Assembly: GCA_964565925.1 (NCBI GenBank)
Contig: CAZMGV010000001.1
Coordinates: 1 to 64,000 of the forward strand
Direction: 5' to 3'
DNA from: CAZMGV01 sp964565925
Lineage (GTDB): Bacteria > JAGRBM01 > JAHCIT01
DNA: 64,000 nt
A program made the translations under genes and the position numbers. Below, in pieces: positions 42,601-51,071 of the stretch (position 1 is its first letter; the number at the start of each line of letters is the position of its first letter). The notes under the pieces were generated by a model. That model saw only the letters and a list, made by a program, of their open reading frames with translations, searched no databases and was not told the DNA's origin.

Positions 42601-45600
42601 CGCCGTAATTGGCCGCCGTCCGGTTGCCGTCGGCGTCCACCGAGTACGCCGTCGTCGCGCCGGAGGGAGCGAGTTCGGACTTGAGCCGCGACAGCGCGTC
42701 GTAGGTATACGCGGTCACGCGGTTCTCGCCGTCCATGCGCGACGACACCCGGCCCCCCGCGTCGTAGGCCGTCGTGCTGACGGCGAACCCGAGCGCGCCC
42801 GTCACGACCGTGGGCCGGTTCATCGTGTCGTACGCCGTCCGCGTCAGGTTGTGCCGCGCGTCGGTGAACGTGACGGCGTTGCCGTTCGCGTCATAAGTCC
42901 AGGACGACGTCTTGCCAGCCCGGTCCGTGGCCGATTTGCGCCGCGACAGCGCGTCGTACGTGTGCGCCGTCACGTGACCCGGGATATCGAGCTCCGCGCC
43001 GCTCGCGTCGCCGTAGCAGCCTGAGGTCCCGCCCAGGTCCGTCTCCTGCAGGAGGTTGCCCGCGAGGTCGTACCGGTAGCACTGGTAGAGCGGGCCGGTC
43101 TCCGCCTCCGGAGGATCGTCAGGTCCGGCGCCGGGTACCAGTACCGTAACCGGCGGCAGCTTGCGCCCGGTGAGGCGGCCCAGGTCGTCGTAGGTCTGCT
43201 CCGTCACGTTGCCCCGGAAGTCGGCGGACGCGATCACCCGCCCGGCGCCGTCCCAGGTGGCGGTCTTTGTGCGCGCGGGGTCGCCGTAAGTTCCGGCGGG
43301 CGCGCCGGAACTGCCGGAGAGTCCCGTCTGCGTCACCCGCCCCAGCGCGTCGTAGCCCTGCGTGGTCACCCGGTCGAAATCGCCGGCGACGGCGTCGAGT
43401 TTCTTCAGCGTCGTCGCCGTGAGGCGATTGGCGTTATCGTACTGGTACTCGGTATGACGCCCCTCGGCCGTTGTGACGCTCTTGAGCAGGTTGTTATCGA
43501 AATAAGTGCGCGTCTCCGCCTGTCCGCGCCGGTTGGATTTCGAGGTGACGTTGCCGGCCTTGTCGTAAGCGACGGTGACCGTGCCCAGCGTGGGTACGCC
43601 GCTCGTGAGCAGCCGGTCGAAGGCGTCGTAGCCGTTGGTGGTGACGCGCGACTCCGACGCGGTGAGTTTCACCGTCTCGGTGAGCACCTGGCCCGTCTCC
43701 GTGTAGGTGTAGGCGGTCCGGCCCTGATCCGGATAGTTCACGGACGTGACGCGGTTCAGATCGTCGTATTCCCAGGAGGTCGTGTTGCCGCGGCCGTCGG
43801 TCTCGGTCTTCTTGTTGCCGGCCAGGTCGTAGGTGTAGCGGGTCGTGGTCGTGTCGGGAGTGCCGTAGCCGCGAATGACCGAGGTCAGGCGGTCGAGCGC
43901 GTCGTAGCCGAACCGCGTGACCGTGCCGCGCGGATCGGTCTCCTGCGTTTTCCGCGAAGCGGCGTCGTAGGCGTACAGCGTCTGCCAGCCGAGCGGGCGC
44001 GTGACGATTTTCACGCGGTAGAGTCCGTCGTAGGCCCACTTCGTGTAGCGGCCCGAGCCGGTCGCGGCCGACGGGCCGGTTCCGCTTCCGGATGGAGTGC
44101 AGGTTCCGCCGTCGTCCTGCGCGGCGGAGGAGTCCGGTTCCGTCTCGCACAGCTTGTGGCCGAGCAGGTCCCACGCCGTCTGGACGGTGAAAGTCTCGCC
44201 GGCGCCTGTGGCGGCATTCGTTCCGGCGACGGTCTTCGCCGTCACCTGATCGAGATCGTTATACGTGTAGGCCGTGACGTTGCCCGCCCCGTCGGTGGAG
44301 GTGGCGAGCCGCCCGCGGCCGTCGTAGGTGAAGGAGGTCGTATGCCCCTCGGCGTCGGTGACCGAACCGGGCTGGCCGGACGCGTCGTATAGCGCGTAGA
44401 CGGTGAGATGCATCAGCGGGTCGGTGGTTTTCTCAAGATCGCCGTTACCGAAGTAGTCGTGGAGCGTGACGATACTTCCGCCGCCCGGGCCGACGACGGG
44501 GTTGTCCTTCCGGACTTTTTTCAGGTTGCCCGCGAGGTCGTATTCGAAATCCGTGACGCGCCCGGCGCGGTCGGTCTGCGCGCAGACCTTCTGGACGGGC
44601 CAGTACGGCCCTTCGCCGGAACCGCAGGGCGTGCCCGGACCCGGCTGTTGGCCGGGAGGCGGCGGCGGAGGCGGCCGGTTGTAAGTGAACGACTCCTTGA
44701 GGCCGTCCGGGTCGGTGCGCTCCGTCAGGTTGCCGCGCGGGTCGTATTTGAAGCGCGTCGTGCGGCCAAGGGCGTCGGTCTCCGAGCAGACCAGCCGGTC
44801 TTTCGGCCACGAACCGCCGCAGTGGACGGGAGCAGTGGCGGACACATCGTCCGGATTCTTGACGCCGGACCAGGTCTTGCGGGTGACAGGGACGGCGCCG
44901 TCCGGGTCCGGCGGGCCGCGGATCTCGAACGTGCCGCCCCAGCTGTTCTGGCTGTAAACCGTGTCCGCCTGTACCGGGTTCGTGACCGTGGTCTGGTCGG
45001 ACCGGCAGCGCGGGAACCGGAACGAGAGCCCGCCGTAGGCGAACTTCGTCACGGCGCCCTCGGGTTCATGGACTTCCTTCACGAAGTCGAGGCCCATGAG
45101 CCGCGCGAGCATGCTGTCCGGGCGGCCGTTGAGCCCGCAGGCGTCGGGGTCGTAGACGTAGGAGGTGTCCTTGCCTTCGGCGTCGGTGACCGTGGAGAGG
45201 CGCCACAGGCGGTTAAGCGCCTGCTGGTTCAGCGACTCGTCGCCGGAAGGGTTATAGGCGTCCGGGTTCTCGTAGATCTTTTTGTAGGTGTAGTTTTCCA
45301 CCCGGGACGGCGAGCCCGCGCGGGTGACGGTCTTCAGCATCGACGACGCCATCTGCTGCGGATAGTTCACTGCGCCATAGGTCGCCGTGCCCCGGTCGGA
45401 GAGCGGGACCGGCTGCTGGACGTCGTCGTAGGCGTACGACAGGTCGATAACGCCCTCGCTACCGTCAAGTACGCCGGCGCCGGTGATCCGCCACACCTTG
45501 CGCTGGGTGAGTGCCGAGACGAACTGCGTCCAGGTGAACTGGATCTTTCCGTCCTGTGCACCCTCGCCGGCGGAATAGTGCTCGATGCGGTCCAGCACCC

Positions 45601-46321
45601 AGTGGGTCCGGACGTCGGCGTCTCCGTCGGGCGGCTTTCTAAGATAGACCAGTTTGAGATAGTTCCCGTTCGGATCCGCCACCCGGACCAGGTTCGGGCG
45701 CCCGGACGTATACGGCTGGAATGCCGCGGGCCCCGCGGATGTCTTGCACGACGGGCCGGGCTCGGTATTGTCGGCGTAGGTGTACTGCCAGCCTTCCTTG
45801 GTCGTGTAGACGAAGTAGTGATCCGGTGCCGCCGCCGTACTGGTCCCTGGATATATATCCGTATCGTAATCGCCGGGCACGCCGGACAGCCGCTTCAGGT
45901 TCCCGTGAAACCCATTCTGCCCGAGCCATTCACGGCTCACCGGATCGTAGGCAAAGGCCGCCGCTGTGCCGTCGTTGTTGGAAATCTGGACGAAGTTTCC
46001 GCCGTTAAGTGCCCCGTCAATCACGTTCGTGTTGCTCTCGACGAGCGACCCCCCGTAGTTGAACGACCAGCCGGGGCCGAACGGGCCCTCCGACTGGTTG
46101 CGGGAGCTGTAGGTGCGCGTGATCTCGAGCGGCGGACCGCGCCGCTTCACCGACGCGTCCGTGCGCGACAGCGTCAGGCTGCCGTTCGACACGTCGACGC
46201 CCTTGACGAACGTGTGACCGATCGAGAACGCCTGTTCGGCGTAGCTCTGGATCATCGCCCGGCCGGTGTAGAACTCGCTGACGCCCGAAGTAGTAACCAG
46301 GCCGGTTTCCGGGTCCGTCAT
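39623..46321 (-). CDS. RHS polymorphic toxin with WHH-type nuclease tip
   Basis: About 2232 residues. A long YD-repeat shell (many YDALGR-, TYDAAGN- and YTYDALSRL-type repeats) is followed by the RHS-associated core (GYTGQEMDPVTGLVQMKARW, then YDPDAGIFISEDP and a DPSGM site where cores are cut). The variable tip ends in an HNH/EndoVII-type WHH nuclease: NWTWHHVPDKPGAMQLVPTA, then HQ and a GGFKIWG end. Such proteins cage a toxin and deliver it by contact to competitors. The true N terminus is missing: upstream codons to 46420 are antisense to an integrase gene, and an ATG at 46321 is only an estimate. The candidate immunity gene follows. Confidence 0.87.
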   Translation of the reverse strand: MTDPETGLVTTSGVSEFYTGRAMIQSYAEQAFSIGHTFVKGVDVSNGSLTLSRTDASVKRRGPPLEITRTYSSRNQSEGPFGPGWSFNYGGSLVESNTNVIDGALNGGNFVQISNNDGTAAAFAYDPVSREWLGQNGFHGNLKRLSGVPGDYDTDIYPGTSTAAAPDHYFVYTTKEGWQYTYADNTEPGPSCKTSAGPAAFQPYTSGRPNLVRVADPNGNYLKLVYLRKPPDGDADVRTHWVLDRIEHYSAGEGAQDGKIQFTWTQFVSALTQRKVWRITGAGVLDGSEGVIDLSYAYDDVQQPVPLSDRGTATYGAVNYPQQMASSMLKTVTRAGSPSRVENYTYKKIYENPDAYNPSGDESLNQQALNRLWRLSTVTDAEGKDTSYVYDPDACGLNGRPDSMLARLMGLDFVKEVHEPEGAVTKFAYGGLSFRFPRCRSDQTTVTNPVQADTVYSQNSWGGTFEIRGPPDPDGAVPVTRKTWSGVKNPDDVSATAPVHCGGSWPKDRLVCSETDALGRTTRFKYDPRGNLTERTDPDGLKESFTYNRPPPPPPPGQQPGPGTPCGSGEGPYWPVQKVCAQTDRAGRVTDFEYDLAGNLKKVRKDNPVVGPGGGSIVTLHDYFGNGDLEKTTDPLMHLTVYALYDASGQPGSVTDAEGHTTSFTYDGRGRLATSTDGAGNVTAYTYNDLDQVTAKTVAGTNAATGAGETFTVQTAWDLLGHKLCETEPDSSAAQDDGGTCTPSGSGTGPSAATGSGRYTKWAYDGLYRVKIVTRPLGWQTLYAYDAASRKTQETDPRGTVTRFGYDALDRLTSVIRGYGTPDTTTTRYTYDLAGNKKTETDGRGNTTSWEYDDLNRVTSVNYPDQGRTAYTYTETGQVLTETVKLTASESRVTTNGYDAFDRLLTSGVPTLGTVTVAYDKAGNVTSKSNRRGQAETRTYFDNNLLKSVTTAEGRHTEYQYDNANRLTATTLKKLDAVAGDFDRVTTQGYDALGRVTQTGLSGSSGAPAGTYGDPARTKTATWDGAGRVIASADFRGNVTEQTYDDLGRLTGRKLPPVTVLVPGAGPDDPPEAETGPLYQCYRYDLAGNLLQETDLGGTSGCYGDASGAELDIPGHVTAHTYDALSRRKSATDRAGKTSSWTYDANGNAVTFTDARHNLTRTAYDTMNRPTVVTGALGFAVSTTAYDAGGRVSSRMDGENRVTAYTYDALSRLKSELAPSGATTAYSVDADGNRTAANYGGGGGGRTQSWSYDSEGRVLTARSGNLPDTTYTYDAAGNLASFTDAAGSTTSMKFTLLNKPWRQQLADGSARAFEYDADGNLKAETDANGRVTQHDYDALSRRTATTLPAGAGDDVSTIDYAYDRNGNLRSTTEHASSVPNTDKTIAYGYDNLDRPVTKTDGDGNISTAVYDETGNRTDLTTANRTTHYDFDGLNRVHAVTHGGSQVASYSWNRASQPTGITRANGTGTVYGYDGAGRLTSLGHDLGNSRIAGFEYSYSDTDGMDLVSQLKEYRPAAANPEITAYTYDSAARLTAWQVTAPSPVPANCPAAGDYVETWKKTSLDLDSVGDRMSETVTAGGQRLRVPAWSNCPPKPPVNHISPDGELPVTTELTRTYSYNSRHQLTGLDDSNSGNLVYQWDNEGRLLSKGAPLAPNPRAFTWDSRDRLRAVEDPSAGSGQGAVVAEYRYEETGLKTESFWPALAAAQQTRRYQWVGREMLAVWKPGANPGDPYTVASRIVRGVDREILGHESNGNSFINVHSDRLGSVSAETDLTGNITHSRVYDPFGNTRSETGSSELPLGYTGQEMDPVTGLVQMKARWYDPDAGIFISEDPRSYSPADPFSVQEYLYANGDPVNNIDPSGMTTESAQQPLGALDMADMIRKGQGDQIHCSGGYCYSDSNGAVTGTAEDPESSKSGPAQTQTGTGTSQDNSTAVKPTGEAVKPAATAHRSQKSKSVEVNSKAAQAATPAQQVNGGGGRIGFGAQIARTIPGANAGNIHERRSASQISGERSIWDDPEVRDAAAETLNGVSMALGAGSVAFPALAPVAAAASVGSCAIHSTVGNCVTAALDVGGGAVIGKGAEWVGSVLKESRYAKAGAQAGLKYWEDMKAAVGAIAGKTRANAYSAAYETTIPKLGIGERAAHFRSANEALLAEMRANPEMANITKNLGIEVPTDATGKVLGRSPSNWTWHHVPDKPGAMQLVPTAQHQGSAWQQLLHPNQKGGFKIWGADY
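41286..41309. repeat. Dispersed-repeat-like insert inside the RHS frame
   Basis: CCCTGCCCTGAGCCTGCCGA followed by AGGG resembles a common interspersed bacterial palindrome. In the RHS protein it reads as PSAGSGQG after VED, an in-frame insertion between normal YD-type residues. Confidence 0.5.
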
Positions 46322-46784
46322 ATCGCCCTTGGCCTCGACCTTGATGACCGCCAAGGGGAAACGCGCCGTGGCGTTGCCTCGCTCGGCGATGGATGCGATC
46401 GATGGCCACAGGAAACGCATGGCTTCAGAGGGGCATACGAGTCCACTGATTTTTTGTGACAGCGATGGCGGCTACATCCGCAAGAGCAACCTGCTTCGCC
46501 GGTCGTTCAAACCTATTCTGAAAAAGGCTGAACTTCCCGATATCCGGTTCCACGATTTGCGCCATACATCGGCAACGCTGCTTCTCGTGCAGGGAGTTCA
46601 CCCGAAAGTCGTCCAGGAGCGGCTTGGGCACTCCCAGATCAGCCTGACTCTGGATACCTATTCGCACGTACTGCCCACCATGCAGCAGGATGCCGCCGAC
46701 CGGATGGACCTGTTACTCGTTGGCGAAGCTAAGGACGAGCCGAAGCCGCCGCTACCTGCTCCGCCAGACGCGGAAACCCAATAT

Positions 46785-46805
46785 TGGCTACAAAATGGCT
46801 ACAGT
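46785..46805 (+). repeat. Paired TGGCTACA direct repeat near the right end
   Basis: TGGCTACA-AAA-TGGCTACAGT, the counterpart of 37254-37274 with one changed base. It lies 70 bases from the right repeat and also encodes WLQNGYS at the integrase end. Confidence 0.5.
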
Positions 46806-46874
46806 AGGGGGGATGAAGACCGTTTGCTCGACCCCGACGATGCCGAAATCGACAACGATATCGAGGAGTTGATA

Positions 46875-46921
46875 TGGCGGGCGCGGGCGGAGTCGAACCG
46901 CCGACCTACGGCTTCGGAGAC
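46875..46921. repeat. attR-like repeat: 47-bp tRNA-Arg 3' end
   Basis: The partner of 37089-37135, identical over 47 bases. It covers the CCA end, T-arm, variable region and most of the anticodon arm, the usual crossover target for tRNA-directed integrases. Confidence 0.92.
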
Positions 46922-46951
46922 CGTCACTCTATCCATCTGAGCTACGCGCCC
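46875..46951 (-). tRNA. tRNA-Arg (CCG)
   Basis: A 77-nt cloverleaf. The acceptor GGGCGCG pairs with CGCGCCC, discriminator G and encoded CCA follow. The D-arm is TAGCTCAGATGGATAGAG. The anticodon stem ACGGT/GCCGT contains loop CTCCGAA with anticodon CCG, and the T-arm is GGCGGTTCGACTCCGCC. Its first 47 plus-strand bases (46875-46921) are the right copy of the island's direct repeat, so it is the integration target and has been kept intact. Confidence 0.96.
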
Positions 46952-47034
46952 GTCGTTTGAAACATAAGCGGGTTTGCCGCCCTGCTTCAAGGGGACTTAC
47001 CGGTAGCACAGAACTTCAGGCGAGGGAACAGGGA

Positions 47035-47131
47035 CCGTTCGTCCTGAGGAGCGAAGCGTCTCGAAGGATAACGGTCCCCATGCCGCCCGGCCCTTCGAGA
47101 CGGCCCTAACGGGCCTCCTCAGGGCGAACGG
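47035..47131. repeat. Interspersed inverted repeat of the GTTCGTCCTGAGGAG type
   Basis: Left arm 47035-47068 (CGTTCGTCCTGAGGAG ... GTCTCGAAGG) mirrors right arm 47091-47131 with a few mismatches and one longer internal hairpin (GGCCCTAACGGGCC). The spacer is about 22 bases. It is a miniature palindromic repeat of a type scattered in many bacterial genomes. It lies just outside the tRNA-Arg island. Confidence 0.7.
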
Positions 47132-47186
47132 TTAAAAGCCGGTTCACGGGTGGCCTTTGTTTTCTCCGGGAGTTAATCAGAAAAGC

Positions 47187-48692
47187 GTGTCAGACCAGAT
47201 TTCACCCCCTCCCCCCGGTGCATCCGGTACCGGTCCCGATGCTGGCGGCCCGGACTTCGGGCCGTTCCTCGAACAGCTCGGCGCGGCCGTGAAAGACGGC
47301 GCCGAGGCCTGGCGTATCGAGGCCGGCGAGGCCGGCACGATCCGGCGCGACGGCGATCGGTTTACCTCGGCCTCCGGGCGGGAGCTGGCCCGGTTCGACC
47401 CGCACGGGACGCTGGTGCTGTGGGACCCCCGGTTCGCGGACAGGCGGCGGCTCGCCACGTTCGATATCGGCGGCAAGCTGCTCACCTGGTTCCGCTGGGC
47501 GGACGAAGGGGTATTAAAAAGATTCGGGCTGGTGCTGGCCGGAGGCGTCTCGATCGGCCTGGTCGCCGGAGCCGAGGAACATTCGATCTGGGGGGAGTGC
47601 GACGCCGTCGCCGTGCTGGGCGCCCACAATGCGCCCGTGCGTACCCTCTGCCGGGCGGCGAAAAGCGATTTCCGGCGGCTCACGTTCATTCCGCCGCTGG
47701 ACGAACCGGCCGCCGTGCCGCCGGGCGGCGGCTCCGCGCTGATGAACGTCTTTGCCGAGCTGATGCTGGATCAGGGGGTGACGGAGGCCCGCTACCGGGG
47801 CCCCTACCCGACCGAGGCGCTGCTCGAGACGCTGCTCGAATCGTTCGAACCGGTGCTGACCGAAGGCGGCCCGGCGCCCGCCGGGGCAGCGCTGGCGGAT
47901 TTCGCCCGGCTGTTCATGCAGGGTGTCGAGGTGAAGGCGCTGGAAGGCCAGCTCACCGAATCGCCGCTCGCCTTCCGCCCGAAGCCCCACGAGCGCAGGC
48001 TGCTGGGCGACGAAGCCGCGCTGCAGATCCGCACGGGTCAGGTGGAACGGTTTGTCTGCGGCGGCGTGAGCTACGCGACGCCCACGGTGTCGGGTTTCGC
48101 CCGGCAGGGATCGCGGGTGCTCCATGACGGCTCCGACGGCTGGCTCCGCGCGTCGCTCGTCATTCTCGGCGAACCGGTGGAACACCACTACCTCGTGTCG
48201 GTGGACGGGCTTCGCTACGCCGTGAACGACCGGGAGGTGCCGCCTGTCGAGCCCGAACCGGCGAGCGAGCTGTGGCCGAAGGCGATCAAGGTGCTGATGG
48301 CCCACCACTCGTCGAGGCTGCTCGTTCCGGCGGCGCTCGAAATCCTGAACTCGCTTGCCTTCAGCTGGGGGTCGACCGACAAGGCGCCCGCGGCGCTCAA
48401 GGGCCAGCAGATCATCCTGCACCCGGCGTTCCGGCTGGTGTTCAAGGCCAAGCGCGACTCGGCTCCGTCCGAAGAAGCGAAAACCTTCCTGTCCAAGGCG
48501 CTGGTGACGGAAGTGTTCCTGGCCGCCGCGCCGCTTGTCCGGTCCCGCGCCCAGCGGGCGCTGGAGCGGCTCTCCCCCGCCGAACAGCGGGACTACGTCC
48601 GGTACGCCATGGAAGAGTTCGACCTGCAGGGGTTTGTGCAGACCCACGGCCGCGACGTGGCGGAGCTGGTCGCCGCGCTGGTGAAGAGCTAG
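47187..48692 (+). CDS. Unknown soluble protein
   Basis: A 501-residue protein without signal peptide or clear membrane helix. The N terminus is Pro/Gly-rich, followed by beta-rich sequence with RFDPHGTLVLWDP. A hydrophobic stretch (LVLAGGVSIGLVAG) near 105-120 is too short to call. The C-terminal part is helical and Leu/Ala-rich. No domain was recognised. The GTG at 47187 is chosen because GGGAG lies upstream and the earlier TTG (47157) has no ribosome-binding site. It converges with the YfhO-like gene, their 3' ends overlapping by 4 bases. Confidence 0.7.
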   Translation: MSDQISPPPPGASGTGPDAGGPDFGPFLEQLGAAVKDGAEAWRIEAGEAGTIRRDGDRFTSASGRELARFDPHGTLVLWDPRFADRRRLATFDIGGKLLTWFRWADEGVLKRFGLVLAGGVSIGLVAGAEEHSIWGECDAVAVLGAHNAPVRTLCRAAKSDFRRLTFIPPLDEPAAVPPGGGSALMNVFAELMLDQGVTEARYRGPYPTEALLETLLESFEPVLTEGGPAPAGAALADFARLFMQGVEVKALEGQLTESPLAFRPKPHERRLLGDEAALQIRTGQVERFVCGGVSYATPTVSGFARQGSRVLHDGSDGWLRASLVILGEPVEHHYLVSVDGLRYAVNDREVPPVEPEPASELWPKAIKVLMAHHSSRLLVPAALEILNSLAFSWGSTDKAPAALKGQQIILHPAFRLVFKAKRDSAPSEEAKTFLSKALVTEVFLAAAPLVRSRAQRALERLSPAEQRDYVRYAMEEFDLQGFVQTHGRDVAELVAALVKS

Positions 48693-51046
48693 GCCTTATG
48701 CCGGGCGGCCAGCAGTCCGGCGATAGTTGCCACAAATGATAATACCGTAATCCAGAGGCCCGCGGTCACGCTCACCGGCTCGTACCGGAATTCGACCGCT
48801 GACCGTCCCTTCGGCACCCAGGCGGCGAGCTGGAACCCGTTGGCGCAGAGCGTCGTCCCCCGCACGCCGTTCACATAGACGTTCCATCCGGGGAAATAGT
48901 TGTCACGGGTGACGACCGGGCCGTCCTCGCCGCGCTCGACTTCGATCCGGCGCAACTCCGGCTTCCACTCCGTCACCCGTATCCGGGCAGTGCCGTCCGC
49001 CACACTAGCGGCCTCGCCGCTTCGCTCCGGAGCGTCCGGTGACGGCTTGCCCGACAGCCGGCCCAGATACTCACCCGCGGCCGGGTCCCATGCCGGGTCG
49101 GACAGCGCCCGCTCCGAGACACCCGTCGCCCACCGCCTGGGGGCCCGCACAGGCAGCAGCGCGGATTTGAACCGGCATAACTTGACCGGGAGGTCCGCAA
49201 TCGGAGCGCCGCAGTCGAACTGGCTGGACTCGACACCCTGCTCCTTGCCGGTCACGAGGTAATCCAGCGACTGGAGCCTGGAGCCGGTGGCTCCCAGTAT
49301 GGCCTTCGAGGCCAGATCCTGATCGAGCGGCAGGGACGAGTTATAGCCGCCCAGCATCGAATAGGGGGTCAGCATGATCAGGTCACCCGGCAGCCGCTGC
49401 CAGTCGAGCGCCGCCCGCGTGAGGCGGGAGCCCTCGCCCCTCGTCTCCCGGTCGAACTCGATATGTATCCGGGGCGGGACCGTCCGGATTCCGGCCTCTC
49501 CGCTATCCCGGGCGAAACGGGCCGCGACCGCCCGGTCCAGTATCCCTTGCTGCGGGAATGCCGCCAGCGGCACCTGCCGGAGCACCGGCAGTCCCGCAAT
49601 GACCAATTCCAGCAGGACCAGTCCGCCAAGCGCCCAGGCCGCCGTCCGCTCGCGCCCCCCGCTCACCAGCAGAAACCATCCGGCCGCTGCCGCTCCAAGC
49701 AGCAGGAGCGATTCGGCGAACACGCCGTGCAGATAGTCCACGTACGCCGGGAACACCGGCACCCCGAGCAGGCCGGGCCACAACGCCGCATCGGCGAGAC
49801 CCGCCCCGGTCACCAGCGCCGCCGGAACGATCCAGACGAGCGGAAGCAGGCGGTTCGGGACATTCACCGTGCCCCGGAGCAGCAGCTCAAGCGACAGGAT
49901 ACCCGCGCCGTAAGCGGCCATCAGGAAATGGAGGAACAGCCGCTCGGGGAAACGGAACTGGTTCCACCCGGGGACGGCCCGGTAGGCGATCCCGTAGATC
50001 CCGAGGTAGTCGCCGGCGGCCATGAGCAGCGCGAGCCCCGCACAAGCGATCAGCCACCGGACTCTCCGGTCGGTCCGGGCCGCCAGGACGGCCAGCGGCA
50101 GCAGCATCAGACACAGGTATCCGGGCGCCGCGCGCGGGAAATAAGGCCCCTGCCCCTCGCTACCCGGTCGCGACACCTTTTCCGTATGAATGGCCGCGCC
50201 GTCCGGCGGATCGATAAGCGCCGGAGCGAACCACTCTATGACGCGCGCAGGGTTCCATGACCAGGATTGCACATAGCCGGCTGTGTTGGTCCGGGCGCGG
50301 GCCGAGTTCCAGGACAGCTCGAACCCCGGCACGATGGCGGCGGCCGAAAGGACGCCGGCCAGTCCGAACGCCGCACCGGTCAGCAGGAACTTCCTCCGGT
50401 TCCCCCGCCTCCACGGTTCCGAGGCCGCCAGCGCAAGCAGGCCGAGCAGGTATGCGGCCTGCAGATCTCCGGTCGTGACGATCAGCGCGGTCCAGAGAGA
50501 GAGGACCAGCGTGCTTCGTGCATCCGGCCGCCGCAAATGGTCCAGCAGCGCCGCGGCTACCCAGCCCAGCCATGTGAACGCGCAGAGGAATTGCACGGCG
50601 GTATGCAGCGCCAGCCCGACCGCTCCGTACACCAGCGCCGCGGACCCGATGAAGGCCACCCATGACCGGCAGCCAAGCTTCCGGAACAGACGGATATACC
50701 CCAACTGAGCGGCGAGATAGTGAACCCCTGCAAAGACGGAAAAACTCCAGGCCGGGTGAAGGTTTTTCAGGAGAAGCAGCAGGATATGGCCGGGATAAAG
50801 CACGGCCTGAACTGGATCGCCCCAGAACGGCATGCCGCCGACGATCCGGTCGTTCCAGAGCGGCAGGTCGCCGGCGGTAATCCGCGCGGTCAGCCACGCG
50901 AGATTCGGGATGTAATTGGTTAAAATATCCCGCCAGTAAAACGACGAAATCCCCGCATAAACGGGTCCGAAGACGAGGAGATTCAGAAGAAGTGGCCCTG
51001 CCCGAAGCGCCCATGCGGCACGCCGGGACGGGGCCTCATCCTTCAC
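48689..51046 (-). CDS. YfhO-like membrane protein
   Basis: A 785-residue integral membrane protein with about twelve helices in the first 530 residues and a periplasmic or external domain at 530-750, and a last helix at the end. The early loop DLPLWNDRIVGGMPFWGDPV-QAVLYP matches the YfhO family (D/E in the first loop, N-x-x-x-GGMP). YfhO proteins are GT-C-type glycosyltransferases linked to lipid or teichoic-acid glycosylation in Firmicutes; here the substrate is unknown. The C-terminal domain ends in VTRDNYFPGWNVYVNG, another YfhO signature. Confidence 0.85.
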   Translation of the reverse strand: MKDEAPSRRAAWALRAGPLLLNLLVFGPVYAGISSFYWRDILTNYIPNLAWLTARITAGDLPLWNDRIVGGMPFWGDPVQAVLYPGHILLLLLKNLHPAWSFSVFAGVHYLAAQLGYIRLFRKLGCRSWVAFIGSAALVYGAVGLALHTAVQFLCAFTWLGWVAAALLDHLRRPDARSTLVLSLWTALIVTTGDLQAAYLLGLLALAASEPWRRGNRRKFLLTGAAFGLAGVLSAAAIVPGFELSWNSARARTNTAGYVQSWSWNPARVIEWFAPALIDPPDGAAIHTEKVSRPGSEGQGPYFPRAAPGYLCLMLLPLAVLAARTDRRVRWLIACAGLALLMAAGDYLGIYGIAYRAVPGWNQFRFPERLFLHFLMAAYGAGILSLELLLRGTVNVPNRLLPLVWIVPAALVTGAGLADAALWPGLLGVPVFPAYVDYLHGVFAESLLLLGAAAAGWFLLVSGGRERTAAWALGGLVLLELVIAGLPVLRQVPLAAFPQQGILDRAVAARFARDSGEAGIRTVPPRIHIEFDRETRGEGSRLTRAALDWQRLPGDLIMLTPYSMLGGYNSSLPLDQDLASKAILGATGSRLQSLDYLVTGKEQGVESSQFDCGAPIADLPVKLCRFKSALLPVRAPRRWATGVSERALSDPAWDPAAGEYLGRLSGKPSPDAPERSGEAASVADGTARIRVTEWKPELRRIEVERGEDGPVVTRDNYFPGWNVYVNGVRGTTLCANGFQLAAWVPKGRSAVEFRYEPVSVTAGLWITVLSFVATIAGLLAARHKA

Positions 51047-51071
51047 TGTCAGCTATCCGGGCCTCTGCCCG

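Larger units (their letters stand above)
37089..46921. mobile_element. Integrated element in tRNA-Arg with RHS cargo
   Basis: About 9.8 kb bounded by a perfect 47-bp direct repeat (37089-37135 and 46875-46921) that equals the 3' end of tRNA-Arg(CCG). The intact tRNA and a truncated tyrosine integrase are at the right end, as in tRNA-targeted islands. Cargo: a DUF2442/DUF4160 pair, a DDE transposase, an RHS relic, a full RHS toxin gene and a candidate immunity gene. No conjugation or virion genes are present, so it is a defective or satellite-like island. Confidence 0.85.
46341..46940 (+). pseudogene. Tyrosine integrase, C-terminal remnant
   Basis: About 200 codons of a phage-type integrase. 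The catalytic Lys region (TAKGKRAVALP), HDLRHTSATLLL (His and Arg), GHSQISLTLDTYSHV (His and Tyr) are present. The arm-binding and core-binding domains and the first catalytic Arg are lost where the frame meets the RHS gene, so it is probably inactive. The frame runs past an Asp/Glu-rich tail into the tRNA-Arg gene, where it stops. Its place beside the intact tRNA marks it as the integrase that founded the island. Confidence 0.85.

Noticed and set aside
41459..46459. Plus-strand frames of 521, 312 and 683 codons opposite the RHS gene
   Set aside because: Val/Arg-rich shadows created by the repetitive RHS codons.
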